Positions 1 through 9,633 of a stretch of DNA of 64,000 nt are shown in pieces. A model generated the notes under the pieces. That model did not search any database, had not been told where the DNA came from, and saw only the letters and a program-made list of their open reading frames with translations. The position numbers were made by a program, and so were the translations under genes. This stretch comes from a bacterium (GTDB lineage: Bacteria; Acidobacteriota; Polarisedimenticolia; Polarisedimenticolales; Polarisedimenticolaceae), in NCBI GenBank assembly GCA_024226515.1, contig JAAELQ010000147.1, positions 186,001-250,000 of the forward strand, given 5' to 3'. Each line of letters begins with the position of its first letter. Within the stretch, counting starts at the first letter, position 1.

Positions 1-1312
1 CCAGATCGCAGGCTGGGCGCTGCTGCTGCTGCCGCTGGTGTTGTGGATCGGCGGTGGCTGGATCGCCGTCTACTGGATCGTGATCATGTTCCGCTTCATG
101 CGGCGCTCCGAACGCGCGACGGCGGCGGTGCTGCTCCTCGCGTGTACGCTGGCCTTCCCGGCCTACCGCGCGACGATCGGTCTGTTCCGCATGAGCTCCG
201 ACCCGGTCGTGCGGACGACGCTGGCCTCGGCCGGCGGCGAGTACGATCCGGACCGTATCCTCGAGCTGCAGCAGCTCGTCGCCGCGCATCCGGAGAACGC
301 GGTCTATCGCTTCCTGCTCGGTGGCCTGTACAGGAACGGCCGTTACTTCGAGGAGGCGTACTTCGAGTACAAGACGGCGATCGAGCTGGACCCCGACATG
401 GCGGCGGCTCACATCAACGTCGGCAACATCTTCCACGCGACCGGGCAGCTGACCGAGGCGATCGCGCGTTACAACGACGCGCTGGCCGTCGAGGGCGACT
501 CGGTGCTGGCGCTGTTCAACCGGCACCTCGCGCAGTCCGAGTCGTTCCGCTTCAAGGAGGCTGAGGCCACGCTCGAGGAGGCGCGGGCGCTCGACGCCGA
601 GCTGCTGGACGGGCTGCTGGGCTCGACGGCCGAGCGGCGCGACCGGCAGACCGTCGTCGACGCCACGCTGGACACCGCCTCGATCTGGGCCTCGGCGCTG
701 CAGGGACGCAACGCCGCCGACGCCCCCGCCGCCGTTGCGGGGCTGAGCCCTGCGGCGTGGCTGCTGAACCCGGTCAGCCTCGTTTCGATCGTGGCGCTGC
801 TGGCCGGCATGGCGCTGGTCTTCTTCAGCGATTCGCGTAAGACGGCGCGGCGTTGCATCCGCTGCGGCCGTCCGTGCTGTCACTACTGCAAGAGTGGGCG
901 AGAGGGCCGCGAGTACTGCAGCCAGTGCCTGCACCTGTTCGTCCGCGGCGACGGCCTCGCTCCCGAGACCAAGACGAAGAAGATGTACGAGGTCGAGCGC
1001 TACGAGCGACGCAACCGTCGCGCGCGGCGCCTGGCGTCCGTGCTGTTGCCCGGCTCGGCCCACGTGTTGCGCGGGCGCTCGGCGATCGGCGTGGCGCTGC
1101 TGTCGACCTGGCTCGCCGCCTGGATCGCGTGGCTGCCCTCGACCCTGCAGCCGATCGAACGCCTCTCCGGATTCGACCTGCGCTTCGAGCTGCTGGTTAC
1201 GCCGGGAGTCGTACCCGACGTGTACGCGTTCAACCCGTTCGGCATCGTCGCGTTCGTCGGCCTGGTCGTCGTGTGGTTCATGGGTAACGTCTGGAGCTGG
1301 GAGAGCAGGTAG
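1..1312 (+). CDS. TPR and zinc-cluster membrane protein, 5' end cut off by window
   Basis: The reading frame is open to the first base, so the N-terminus lies outside the window; the first in-frame TTG is at 38. The visible part has a hydrophobic segment, then TPR-like repeats (AVYRFLLGGLYRNGRYFEEA and the next two units), which usually mediate protein contacts. A transmembrane segment (LVSIVALLAGMALVFF) follows, then a cysteine cluster (CIRCGRPCCHYC ... YCSQC) that looks like a double zinc ribbon. A motif LLPGSAHVLRGRS and two more hydrophobic segments end the protein. It is probably an inner-membrane scaffold; no enzyme motif is visible. It sits 5 bases before the DUF4388 gene and is likely cotranscribed with it. 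Confidence 0.75.
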   Translation, partial: QIAGWALLLLPLVLWIGGGWIAVYWIVIMFRFMRRSERATAAVLLLACTLAFPAYRATIGLFRMSSDPVVRTTLASAGGEYDPDRILELQQLVAAHPENAVYRFLLGGLYRNGRYFEEAYFEYKTAIELDPDMAAAHINVGNIFHATGQLTEAIARYNDALAVEGDSVLALFNRHLAQSESFRFKEAEATLEEARALDAELLDGLLGSTAERRDRQTVVDATLDTASIWASALQGRNAADAPAAVAGLSPAAWLLNPVSLVSIVALLAGMALVFFSDSRKTARRCIRCGRPCCHYCKSGREGREYCSQCLHLFVRGDGLAPETKTKKMYEVERYERRNRRARRLASVLLPGSAHVLRGRSAIGVALLSTWLAAWIAWLPSTLQPIERLSGFDLRFELLVTPGVVPDVYAFNPFGIVAFVGLVVVWFMGNVWSWESR

Positions 1313-1317
1313 GCTCG

Positions 1318-2619
1318 ATGGCGCTTCAAGGAACACTCAAGGACTTCGGGCTGGGAGACATCTTCCAGCTGATCGGGATTCAACGGAAGACCGGCGTGCT
1401 CACGCTCGAGAACGATCAGGACACGGTGTTGGTCAAGTTCCTCGAGGGGCAAGTCGTCGGCGCCGACACTCGCGCGCGCACACTGGAGGATCTGCTCGGC
1501 TCGGTGCTGGTCCGCACGGGCCGACTTCCCGAGTCGCAGCTGCACGACGCGTTGGCGATCCAGAAGAAGACACTGCAGCGCCTGGGCCACGTACTGGTCC
1601 AGTCGAAGATGATCTCCGAGGACGATCTGGTCGAGGCCCTGCGCGTGCAGTCGCTGCAGATCGTCTACCGGCTGTTCCGTTGGCAGGAGGGCTCGTTCGT
1701 CTTCGCGCAGCAGGATGACCTGGAGTACGACGAGAAGCACTTCACGCCGATCAGTTCCGAGACCATCCTCATGGAAGGCGCCCGGATGGTCGACGAGTGG
1801 CCGATCATCGCCCGGCGGGTCTACTCCGACAAGATGGTGCTGCGGCAGACGGAGGCCGCGCAGGAGCTGGAGCTGGAGGTCGAGTCGATCGTCGACACAG
1901 ACCTCGACTTCGACTTCGGCTTCGACCAGGGCGAGTCCGAGAAGATGCCGGCCGCTCCGGAGAAGGACGAGGCGTCGAACAAGGTCAAGCTCTCCGCCGA
2001 GGAGGGGGAGATCCTGCATCTCGTCGACGGCACGCGCACGGTCGAGGAGATCTGCGACCGCTGCGCGATGGGTGAGTTCGACACGCACCGCCTGCTGGCC
2101 GAGCTGATCACGCGGCACCTGATCGAGGAGACGCGGCAGGAGACGGACACCGGACCGACCGGCGTGTGGGAGCGCTTCGGCAGCCGCGCCCTCGGCTGGG
2201 CGTTGACGTCGGTGGTGTGGGGCGCTGCGGCGCTGTCACTGTTCACCCTGTCGCAGAACCCGTTCACGCCGTGGCGCGTGCTGGACCGCGACCCCGCGAC
2301 CGCGAGCCTGCGCTACTACGCATCGCAGGGCCGGATGGAGCGGATCGACCGCGCGATCCAGGTGTTCTACCTGGACGCCGGCACGTTCCCCTCCGACCTG
2401 GTCCCGCTGGCCTCGAACGGCTACCTCACCGAGGACGACCTGAGAGACCCCTGGGGGCGGCGCTACGGCTACGAGCTGGGGCTCGGCGGCTATCGCATCC
2501 TGGGCCTGTCCGAGGACGGGGAACCCGACCCCGAGCTGGACCGGGTCCACCGCTTCACGCGGATGCAGCGCGCGATGATGGACCCGGGCTCCGCCGAGAC
2601 GGAAGAAACCACCGAATAG
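1318..2619 (+). CDS. DUF4388 (PATAN) protein with a membrane segment and GspG-like C-terminus
   Basis: 433 residues. Residues 1-135 look like a DUF4388/PATAN domain (ALQGTLKDFGLGDIFQLIGI, KTGVLTLEN, FLEGQVVGA) running into a repeat found at the N-terminus of type II secretion ATPases (LGSVLVRTGRLPESQL, LGHVLVQSKMISEDDL). An acidic linker and a winged-helix-like stretch (LVDGTRTVEEICDRC) follow. One transmembrane helix lies near residues 293-312. The last part (FYLDAGTFPSDLVPL, DPWGRRYGYEL) resembles the C-terminal region of GspG-type pseudopilins. In known families PATAN proteins bind receiver domains or take part in signalling and motility. The exact role here is unknown. No signal peptide is seen, so the N-terminal regulatory domain should be cytoplasmic and the GspG-like tail periplasmic. 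Confidence 0.8.
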   Translation: MALQGTLKDFGLGDIFQLIGIQRKTGVLTLENDQDTVLVKFLEGQVVGADTRARTLEDLLGSVLVRTGRLPESQLHDALAIQKKTLQRLGHVLVQSKMISEDDLVEALRVQSLQIVYRLFRWQEGSFVFAQQDDLEYDEKHFTPISSETILMEGARMVDEWPIIARRVYSDKMVLRQTEAAQELELEVESIVDTDLDFDFGFDQGESEKMPAAPEKDEASNKVKLSAEEGEILHLVDGTRTVEEICDRCAMGEFDTHRLLAELITRHLIEETRQETDTGPTGVWERFGSRALGWALTSVVWGAAALSLFTLSQNPFTPWRVLDRDPATASLRYYASQGRMERIDRAIQVFYLDAGTFPSDLVPLASNGYLTEDDLRDPWGRRYGYELGLGGYRILGLSEDGEPDPELDRVHRFTRMQRAMMDPGSAETEETTE

Positions 2620-2660
2620 GCCCCGATCGGGCCTCCGCGCACCCGTTTTCTCCCGCCCAC

Positions 2661-2690
2661 CTTGACACCCCCCGGCGGCCGTCTTAACGA
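2661..2690 (+). promoter_or_regulatory. Candidate dnaK promoter, sigma-70 or sigma-32 like
   Basis: TTGACA at 2662-2667 is followed 17 bases later by a poor -10 (TAACGA, 2685-2690). The same DNA read as CTTG (2661-2664), 18 bases, CTTAAC (2683-2688) matches the alphaproteobacterial heat-shock sigma-32 pattern CTTG-N17/18-CYTAT fairly well. A 10-base palindrome (GTCGTACGAC, 2694-2703) lies just downstream. No CIRCE element was seen. Confidence 0.45.
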
Positions 2691-2741
2691 CTGGTCGTAC
2701 GACGGAGGCCGGTGTCCCGGCCCGTCAGGGAGAAGAATGCT

Positions 2742-4646
<1,905 letters not shown>

Positions 4647-4647
4647 T

Positions 4648-4663
4648 CCCGGCGAGTGCCGGG
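4648..4663 (+). repeat. GC-rich hairpin between dnaK and hsp20
   Basis: CCCGGC, loop GAGT, GCCGGG: a perfect 6-bp stem just after the dnaK stop. No T run follows, so it is a poor intrinsic terminator. It may instead stabilise or mark the end of the dnaK message. Confidence 0.5.
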
Positions 4664-4687
4664 GCCGCGCCGGACAGGAGATTCGTA

Positions 4688-5140
4688 ATGGCGACCCCCG
4701 ACCCTTTCGATCCGCTCACGGATCTGGTCACGGTCCAGAAACGGATGAACCAGCTGTTCGAGACGGCGCTGGCTCGCACCGACTTCGAGGCGCCCGGCGG
4801 TCTCGACGCCTGGACGCCGACCAGCGACGTCTACGACGGAGCCGAGGACTTCGTGCTGTGTCTGGAGCTTCCCGGGATCAAGCAGGAAGAGATCGACCTG
4901 CGCCTGGACGAGGACGACCTGCTGGTCGAGGGCAAGCGCGAGATGGGGCGCGAGCAGCAGGAGGGCGAGCGCTTCCACCGGGTCGAGAGGTCCTACGGCA
5001 AGTTCTCGCGCCGCTTCCGCCTTCCGTCGTCCGTTGACCAGGCCGCCGTGCAGGCGTCCTACCGCAACGGCGTCCTGACCGTTCGGCTCCCCAAGAAGGA
5101 CGGCGAGGGTCCGCGCACGCGTCGCGTGACGATCGAGTAG
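4688..5140 (+). CDS. Small heat-shock protein, Hsp20/alpha-crystallin family
   Basis: 150 residues. It is an ATP-independent holdase that keeps unfolding proteins soluble for DnaK. The alpha-crystallin domain spans about residues 38-140: WTPTSDVYDGAEDFVLCLELPG at its start, then LVEGKRE, and near the end SYRNGVLTVRLPK, the conserved A-x-x-x-G-V-L element that packs at the dimer groove. The start ATG has an AGGAG box at normal spacing. Its position directly downstream of dnaK fits a heat-shock operon. Confidence 0.94.
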   Translation: MATPDPFDPLTDLVTVQKRMNQLFETALARTDFEAPGGLDAWTPTSDVYDGAEDFVLCLELPGIKQEEIDLRLDEDDLLVEGKREMGREQQEGERFHRVERSYGKFSRRFRLPSSVDQAAVQASYRNGVLTVRLPKKDGEGPRTRRVTIE

Positions 5141-5148
5141 AATCCACC

Positions 5149-5177
5149 GAGGCCGGGGCCCGAGCGGTCCCGGCCTC
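5149..5177 (+). terminator. Strong hairpin after hsp20, possible terminator without a U tract
   Basis: GAGGCCGGG (5149-5157) pairs perfectly with CCCGGCCTC (5169-5177) across an 11-base loop. Only ACCGTTTCG follows, so release would be inefficient by the E. coli rule. It separates the heat-shock genes from a promoter for the next gene. Confidence 0.5.
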
Positions 5178-5211
5178 ACCGTTTCGCCCTCGCGATCAGC
5201 CGCGGGTGGCG

Positions 5212-5220
5212 TGCTATACT
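5212..5220 (+). promoter_or_regulatory. Extended -10 promoter for the sigma factor gene
   Basis: TGCTATACT (TGn plus TATACT) lies 24 bases before the start codon. No good -35 box is found at 16-18 bases upstream, as expected of extended -10 promoters. The predicted transcript would have a leader of about 18 bases. Confidence 0.6.
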
Positions 5221-5244
5221 TACCGGCCGCTCGGCGGGGTGTGA

Positions 5245-6114
5245 ATGCAACAGGAACGCGAAGAATCACGCAGCAGTAGCGCCGGCAGCAGCTCCGAGTC
5301 ACTCAAGAAGTACCTCAAGGAAATCTCGCGCCTTCCGAGAATCACTCCCGACGAGGAGAAAAGGCTCGGGCGCAAGATCCAGAAGGGTGACGAGCCTGCG
5401 CTCCGTCGATTGGTCGAAGCCAACCTGCGCTTCGTGGTTTCCTATGCCAAACGCTATCGCGGCTGCGGCCTGTCGTTCCTCGACCTGATCAACGAGGGCA
5501 ACATCGGGCTGATCGAGGCCGCCAAGCGTTTCGACCCCGAGAAGAAGGTCAAGTTCATCACCTACGCCGTCTGGTGGGTGCGGCAGGCCATCATTCACGC
5601 GCTGTCCGATCAGAGCGGGGCCTTCCGGCTGCCGCAGAAGCAGGCCAACCTGCTGTATCGCATCGGCAAGGCGCAAGGCAACCTGCGCAGCGAGCTGCAG
5701 CGCACTCCGTCGACCGAGGAGATCGCCGAGCGGATGGAGGTCACCGTGCAGGAGGTCACCAACCTGCTGCAGGTCTCCGACGACAACATCTCGCTGTCCG
5801 CGGTGATCGACGAAGAGCACGATTTTCACCTGTCGGACAAGCTCGAACAGGACATCATTCCCTCCGCGGACCTGGTGCTGCTCAAGAACTCGCTGCGCTT
5901 CCTGCTGCGCGACTCGTTGACCGAGCTCGACGCGAAGGAAGAGCGCGTCATCCGCCAGCGCTTCGGCCTCGACGGCGCCGAGCCGAAGACGCTGAAGGAG
6001 ATCGGCGAGATGATGAACCTGTCGCGCGAACGGATCCGGCAGATCGAGGCGCAGGCGCTCGAGAAGCTCAACCGTTCGCACAAGTGCCAGCAGCTCCGCG
6101 GTTACCTCAACTAA
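5245..6114 (+). CDS. RNA polymerase sigma-70 family factor, group 2 like
   Basis: 289 residues. Region 1.2 is at about 19-45 (SLKKYLKEISRLPRITPDE). Regions 2.1-2.4 follow (ANLRFVVSYAKRYRGCGLSF, DLINEGNIGLIEAAKRFD, FITYAVWWVRQAI). Region 3 comes next, and a region 4 helix-turn-helix ends it (LKEIGEMMNLSRERIRQIE). Region 1.1 and the large non-conserved insert of primary RpoD are absent, and the length fits RpoS-like or other group 2 sigma factors. It should direct RNA polymerase to -10/-35 promoters, perhaps in stress or stationary phase given the heat-shock genes upstream. That role is inferred from position only. The first 15 residues are Ser/Glu rich and unconserved. Confidence 0.92.
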   Translation: MQQEREESRSSSAGSSSESLKKYLKEISRLPRITPDEEKRLGRKIQKGDEPALRRLVEANLRFVVSYAKRYRGCGLSFLDLINEGNIGLIEAAKRFDPEKKVKFITYAVWWVRQAIIHALSDQSGAFRLPQKQANLLYRIGKAQGNLRSELQRTPSTEEIAERMEVTVQEVTNLLQVSDDNISLSAVIDEEHDFHLSDKLEQDIIPSADLVLLKNSLRFLLRDSLTELDAKEERVIRQRFGLDGAEPKTLKEIGEMMNLSRERIRQIEAQALEKLNRSHKCQQLRGYLN

Positions 6115-6124
6115 CAGGTATCCC

Positions 6125-6868
6125 ATGGCCGAAGACTGTCCCGTCTGCCAAGGCACCGGCTTTGCGCTGCAAGATGACGGCGACGGTGTGTTGCGGGCGT
6201 CGCGCTGCGAATGCGGCCGCGCCGAACACGGCGACCGTCTGCTGAAGGCGGCGCGGATCCCGCGACGCTACGAGCACTGCACGTTCGACGCCTGGGGCGC
6301 CCCGCCGCCGCCGTACACGAAGGTCGGCGAGCAGGTGGCGCGCGTCGCGCGAGAGTGGGTCGAGGCCTATCCACTGGTCGAGCAGGGACTGTTGATGACC
6401 GGGCCGCCCGGGACCGGCAAGACGCACCTCGCCGTGTCGATCGCGCGCGAGCTGGCGGAGAAGAAGGGCACGCCGGTGCTGTTCTGCGAGCAGCGCTCGT
6501 TGCTCAAGTCGTTGCAGGGGACGTTCGAGAGCGGCTCGTCACAACGTGAATCGGAGGTCCTCGGCCCCGTACTCGACACCGAGCTGCTGGTGCTCGACGA
6601 TCTCGGCGCGGGCCGAACCACCGCCTGGGCCCGGGACGTGATGCACGACATCATCGCCCACCGCTACAATGAGAAGAAGCACCTCGTGTTGACGACGAAC
6701 CTCGATATGCACGAGCGCTCGGAAGCCTCGGGGCGCAACGCCGACGCGTCGCTGACGCTGCGCGACCGACTGGGCGACGCGCTGATGTCGAGGCTGCACG
6801 AGATGTGTCGCATCGTCGAGTTTCGCGGCAAGGACTTCCGGCAGGAGATTCTGGCCAACAAGGGCTGA
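6125..6868 (+). CDS. DnaC/IstB-like AAA+ ATPase with N-terminal zinc motif
   Basis: 247 residues. The N-terminus has CPVC (residues 4-7) and, after about 20 residues, RCECG, which probably bind zinc. Walker A is GPPGTGKTH near residue 93, Walker B is LLVLDDLGAG near 155, and a sensor-1-like TTN follows. This layout matches the DnaC/DnaI helicase-loader and IstB family. No transposase gene adjoins it, so an IstB role is unlikely. A helicase loader or a general DnaC-like ATPase is the better guess. It starts 10 bases after the sigma gene. The C-terminus (RLHEMCRIVEFRGKDFR) is typical of the family. Confidence 0.82.
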   Translation: MAEDCPVCQGTGFALQDDGDGVLRASRCECGRAEHGDRLLKAARIPRRYEHCTFDAWGAPPPPYTKVGEQVARVAREWVEAYPLVEQGLLMTGPPGTGKTHLAVSIARELAEKKGTPVLFCEQRSLLKSLQGTFESGSSQRESEVLGPVLDTELLVLDDLGAGRTTAWARDVMHDIIAHRYNEKKHLVLTTNLDMHERSEASGRNADASLTLRDRLGDALMSRLHEMCRIVEFRGKDFRQEILANKG

Positions 6869-6897
6869 GGCACCATCCGGATACGGAGGAGCGAGCG

Positions 6898-7689
6898 ATG
6901 GCGGAGACGAACTTCGAAAACGTGCTGTACGAGGTCGAGGCCGGCGCGGCGTGGATCACGGTGAACCGTCCCGACAAGCTGAACGCGCTGAACCGCCGCA
7001 CGGTCGAGGAGATCGTCGCGGCCGTGCGTCGCGCGACGGACGACGACGGCGTGGGCAGCATCGTCCTGACCGGTTCGGGCGCGAAGGCGTTCGTTGCCGG
7101 TGCGGACATCGGAGAGATGGCCGAGCTGAGCGCCGAGCAGGGTCAGGAGTTCGCGCGCTTCCTCCAGGTCAGCCTGGACGCGATCGAGGGCGCGCGCAAA
7201 CCGGTCATCGCCGCGATCAACGGCTTCGCGCTGGGCGGGGGCTGCGAGCTGGCCATGGCGTGTCACGTTCGCATCGCGTCGGACAACGCGAAGTTCGGCC
7301 AGCCGGAGGTGAACCTCGGCCTGATCCCCGGAGCCGGGGGAACGCAGCGGCTGCCGCGCATCGTGGGTCGAGGGCGCGCGCTGGATCTGGTCCTCAGCGG
7401 AGACATCATCGACGCGCAGGAGGCGTTGCGCATCGGCCTGGCCAACCGGGTCGTGCCGGCCGACGATCTGCGCGCGGCGGCGGCCGACTACGCCAAGCGT
7501 CTGTCGGGCAAGAGCCGCGTGGCCCAGTCCCGTGCGCTCGAGGCGGTGCTGCACGGCGCCGATCTGTCGCAGAGCGACGCGATGCATCTCGAGTCCTCGC
7601 TGTTCGGCCTGTGCTTCGCAACCGAGGACATGCGCGAGGGCACCAGCGCGTTCCTTGCGAAGCGTAAGCCGGAATTCCCGGGAAGATAA
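6898..7689 (+). CDS. Enoyl-CoA hydratase/isomerase (crotonase) family enzyme
   Basis: 263 residues. The crotonase oxyanion-hole elements are present (GAKAFVAGADIGEM; NGFALGGGCELAMAC), and both glutamates used for syn hydration by classical hydratases can be placed (in GGGCELAMAC and FGQPEVNLGLIPGAGG). It should hydrate short or medium 2-enoyl-CoA, for example crotonyl-CoA, in beta-oxidation or butyrate metabolism. The exact chain length cannot be read from sequence. The ATG at 6898 follows a GGAGG-like box (ACGGAGGAGCGAGCG). An earlier in-frame GTG would overlap the ATPase gene and adds no family homology. Confidence 0.9.
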   Translation: MAETNFENVLYEVEAGAAWITVNRPDKLNALNRRTVEEIVAAVRRATDDDGVGSIVLTGSGAKAFVAGADIGEMAELSAEQGQEFARFLQVSLDAIEGARKPVIAAINGFALGGGCELAMACHVRIASDNAKFGQPEVNLGLIPGAGGTQRLPRIVGRGRALDLVLSGDIIDAQEALRIGLANRVVPADDLRAAAADYAKRLSGKSRVAQSRALEAVLHGADLSQSDAMHLESSLFGLCFATEDMREGTSAFLAKRKPEFPGR

Positions 7690-7692
7690 TCG

Positions 7693-9633
7693 GTGCTCCG
7701 TCTCCGGGTGCTGCGCATCCTCCTGCCCGGCGTCCTCGTGCTGTTCGTCGTGCTGCTGGCGTTCGCTCTGCGCGAACGTCCGTCGGCCGTGGTCAGCCCG
7801 GGGCAGGGAACCGACGCCGCGCGGCGCAGCGCGAAGGATGCGAACCTGGTCGAGATCCACGGCGAACGCAAGACGCTGGAGATGAAGGCCGGACTGATCC
7901 GTGAGCTCGAGGACGGGAAGACCCAGCTGGAGCAGATCGAGGAGGTCAAGGTCAGTCGCAGCGACGGCCCGCCGCTGGTGATCAGCGCGAAGTCGGGGAT
8001 CTACGAGGGGGCTCCCGGCGAACGCCGTTTCGAGTTCGACGATCAGGTCGTCATCCACGATCCGGCCGAGGACCTGACGGTCTGGCTCCCGGTGCTGGAC
8101 ATCGACGAGGAGGCCGGCGTCGCGCGCTCGGAGGGTGAGGTTCGCTTCCGCAGCGGCACGCTCGAGGGCCGGGCATCGTTGCTGGTCTACAGCCTCGACG
8201 ACCGTCCGACCGAGCTGTTCGAGCCCGTCGTGGAGGACGACGACGGAGGCAGGCTGAGCGCTCCTCGCGGACTGTTGCACGACGGTCTCGAGGACGTAGA
8301 GCTGTTCGACGGCGTCGTGGTGCAGCGCGGCGACGAGAGCCTTCGCAGCGGGCGCATGCGTATTCAGCGCACCGAGGAGGGTGCATTCGAGCACTTGCTC
8401 GCGTCGGAGGACGTGCGCGGGGTGGTCGTGTCGCCGCGCGGACGTGTCTCGTTGCTCGGGCGCGAGGCGGAGGTCTGGTGGAACGCGGGGTCCGCGGTCG
8501 AACGGATGCGCCTGGAAGGCGATGCCGAGGTGCAGCGCGGGCCGGAGTCGCTGGCCGCGGAGCGGGTCGAGATGCGCGCGCGCCAGGACGGACTTCCGGG
8601 CTGGGACGCCGCCGCGAACGGAACGGTCTATCTCCAGGGGCAGATGGAGGGCGGGCCGATCTGGCTGCGCTGCGAGACGCTGGAAGCGAAGCTCGGTCCC
8701 GCGTTCGGCGTGTACGGCGCCAACGCGGTCGGCAACGTGCGCTTCGAGGGTTCGGAGACGCGTGCCGAGGCTTCGCGCGCTGAGTTCGACATCACGCGTC
8801 CCAGCGGCAAGATCCGGCTCTACGCGGGAGAGCGGAGGCGGGCGCGTCTCGCGCACCAGCGAACGCGCGTGGCGGCGAACCGCATCGAAACCGATCCCGG
8901 TGGTGAGACGCTGGTCGCGGAGGAGCGCGTGGAGGCGACGTTGCTTCCCAGCGACGCGAGCGCACCACGCTTGCAGGGCCTGTTCGAGTCGAGCGAGGCC
9001 GTGCACTTCGTGTCGGCCAGACTCGAGGCCCGCGAGGCCGGAGCGCGCCTCGTGTTTCAGGGCAACGTGCGCGGATGGCAGGGCGAGGAGAACCTCTCCG
9101 CCGAGGAGATCGAGCTGGACCAACGCAACAACCGCTTGTGGGCGCGGCGCAACGTCGGCACGCGCATCCCGCGCAGCGAGGGCGGGGCGGGCCTGCGTGA
9201 GGAGGACTACATCCAGATCAGCGCCGAGAACCTCGAGTACACCGACTCGCCGCGGCGCGCGGTCTACGAGGGCGACGTCCGCGTGCGGCTGGTCGAGGGT
9301 TGGCTCGAGGCGCAGCGCATCGAGGTCGATCTGATCGAGGGGCAGGGGATCAGCGAGCTGCGCGCGTTCGACGAGGTGCGCGTGGAGTTCCGCGATCCCG
9401 GCTCGGGCGAAGGCCCACGGATGTTCGGCGGGCAGTCGGACCGTCTGGTTTACGAGCCGGCGACGGCCACCGTGCGCCTGATCGGGGTCGACTCGCCTGC
9501 CTCCGTGCGCCGCATGGGGCCGGCCGGGGGTACCACGACCGGGAGGGTGCTACGCTATCAAATGGAAAACGGCACTCTCGAGGTGGAGTCGAGTGAACAA
9601 GGTCCGGCTCGCATTCGAAGCGAAGGGCAGTGA
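7693..9633 (+). CDS. LptC-LptA fusion-like LPS transport bridge protein
   Basis: 646 residues, three or more times the usual length of LptA or LptC alone (about 180-190 each). One N-terminal transmembrane helix (LRILLPGVLVLFVVLLAFAL) anchors it, as in LptC. Repeated beta-rich OstA/LptC-type segments follow (LVISAKSGIYEGAPGERRFEFDD near residue 100; AVYEGDVRVRL, ADRL-type GQSDRLVYEP and VRLIGVDSPASV near the end). The last 150 residues are the best LptA match. LptC and LptA normally carry LPS from the LptB2FG ABC transporter across the periplasm. Here a single long protein may span more of the gap. The 3' end overlaps lptB by 41 bases, which strongly supports the assignment. Exact domain borders are inferred. 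Confidence 0.8.
   Translation: MLRLRVLRILLPGVLVLFVVLLAFALRERPSAVVSPGQGTDAARRSAKDANLVEIHGERKTLEMKAGLIRELEDGKTQLEQIEEVKVSRSDGPPLVISAKSGIYEGAPGERRFEFDDQVVIHDPAEDLTVWLPVLDIDEEAGVARSEGEVRFRSGTLEGRASLLVYSLDDRPTELFEPVVEDDDGGRLSAPRGLLHDGLEDVELFDGVVVQRGDESLRSGRMRIQRTEEGAFEHLLASEDVRGVVVSPRGRVSLLGREAEVWWNAGSAVERMRLEGDAEVQRGPESLAAERVEMRARQDGLPGWDAAANGTVYLQGQMEGGPIWLRCETLEAKLGPAFGVYGANAVGNVRFEGSETRAEASRAEFDITRPSGKIRLYAGERRRARLAHQRTRVAANRIETDPGGETLVAEERVEATLLPSDASAPRLQGLFESSEAVHFVSARLEAREAGARLVFQGNVRGWQGEENLSAEEIELDQRNNRLWARRNVGTRIPRSEGGAGLREEDYIQISAENLEYTDSPRRAVYEGDVRVRLVEGWLEAQRIEVDLIEGQGISELRAFDEVRVEFRDPGSGEGPRMFGGQSDRLVYEPATATVRLIGVDSPASVRRMGPAGGTTTGRVLRYQMENGTLEVESSEQGPARIRSEGQ

Noticed and set aside
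6125..6868. IstB transposition helper of an IS21 element
   Set aside because: No IstA transposase or inverted repeats flank it, and it is embedded in a normal operon.
6664..9123. Open frame of over 800 codons on the minus strand opposite the crotonase and Lpt genes
   Set aside because: Low-complexity Arg/Leu/His-rich translation; the plus-strand crotonase and LptC-A fusion explain the DNA.
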